Assembly (NCBI GenBank): GCA_900544105.1
Contig: UQUC01000096.1
Coordinates: 1 to 6,249 of the forward strand
DNA from: an uncultured Oscillibacter sp.
GTDB lineage: Bacteria > Bacillota > Clostridia > Oscillospirales > Oscillospiraceae
Reading direction: 5' to 3'
Length of the DNA: 6,249 nucleotides
A program made the translations under genes and the position numbers. Positions 6,195 to 6,249 of this stretch are shown piece after piece (the stretch's first letter is position 1; each line of letters opens with the position of its first letter). The notes beneath the pieces are model-generated. The model was given only the letters and a program-made list of their open reading frames with translations. It was not told the origin of the DNA and did no database searches.

Positions 6195-6230
6195 CTCAGC
6201 GTGTCGAAAAAGTCTTTTCTCCCCGCTGAG
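6195..6230 (-). other. Hairpin abutting the terminator
   Basis: CTCAGCG (6195-6201) and CGCTGAG (6224-6230) form a 7-bp outer stem. Inside it GAAAA (6206-6210) pairs with TTTTC (6215-6219). It ends exactly where the terminator stem begins. It may be part of a composite 3' end, an attenuator element or a dispersed intergenic repeat; the sequence alone does not decide. Confidence 0.45.
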
Positions 6231-6249
6231 CAAGTTTTCAGAACTTCAT

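Larger units (their letters stand above)
5946..6249. other. Non-coding interval upstream of ftsE
   Basis: These 304 bases hold no gene I can support on either strand. From right to left on the minus strand they contain a hairpin (6195-6230), an intrinsic terminator (6164-6194), about 100 nt with no clear signal, the ftsE promoter (6022-6050) and a leader of roughly 70 nt. The layout is a normal boundary between two same-strand transcription units; the upstream gene lies outside the window. Confidence 0.75.

Overview
The window most likely comes from a GC-rich member of the Clostridia; an Oscillospiraceae relative is my best guess, at low confidence. The evidence is the high G+C third positions, the strong AAAGGAGG-type ribosome binding sites, the Gram-positive arrangement ftsE-ftsX-secreted peptidoglycan hydrolase, and the greA-lysS pair. 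Every gene I can support lies on the minus strand, so biological order runs from high to low coordinates.

From the right edge, 5946-6249 is non-coding as far as I can see. It holds the end of an upstream minus-strand transcript (an intrinsic terminator at 6164-6194, directly preceded by another hairpin) and then the promoter for the cell-division operon (TTGCAA-17-TATAAT, 6022-6050). The operon runs ftsE (5253-5945), ftsX (4373-5260, overlapping ftsE by 8 nt), and a secreted coiled-coil M23 endopeptidase of the PcsB/CwlO/EnvC type (3113-4360). A 54-residue membrane microprotein (2933-3097) follows. Each ribosome binding site sits in or at the end of the gene before it, which suggests translational coupling. 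By established knowledge, FtsEX is an ABC-type complex that uses ATP hydrolysis to switch on a periplasmic or extracellular coiled-coil hydrolase, so these three genes form one machine. The microprotein is the unexplained member.

Between the microprotein and the next gene are two hairpins. One is an 18-bp stem with a 3-nt loop whose 3' arm carries an AGGAGG. The next gene (2102-2869, or from a CTG at 2797) encodes a soluble protein I do not recognise. Its stop codon lies inside the -35 box of a near-consensus promoter (TTGACA-17-TACAAT, 2077-2105). That promoter drives greA (transcript cleavage factor) and lysS (class II lysyl-tRNA synthetase, cut off by the left edge while still open).

Most of the window is conserved housekeeping DNA. 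The less ordinary points are the microprotein in the ftsEX-hydrolase operon, the long hairpin with its competing start sites, the unknown protein, and the nested stop/promoter.
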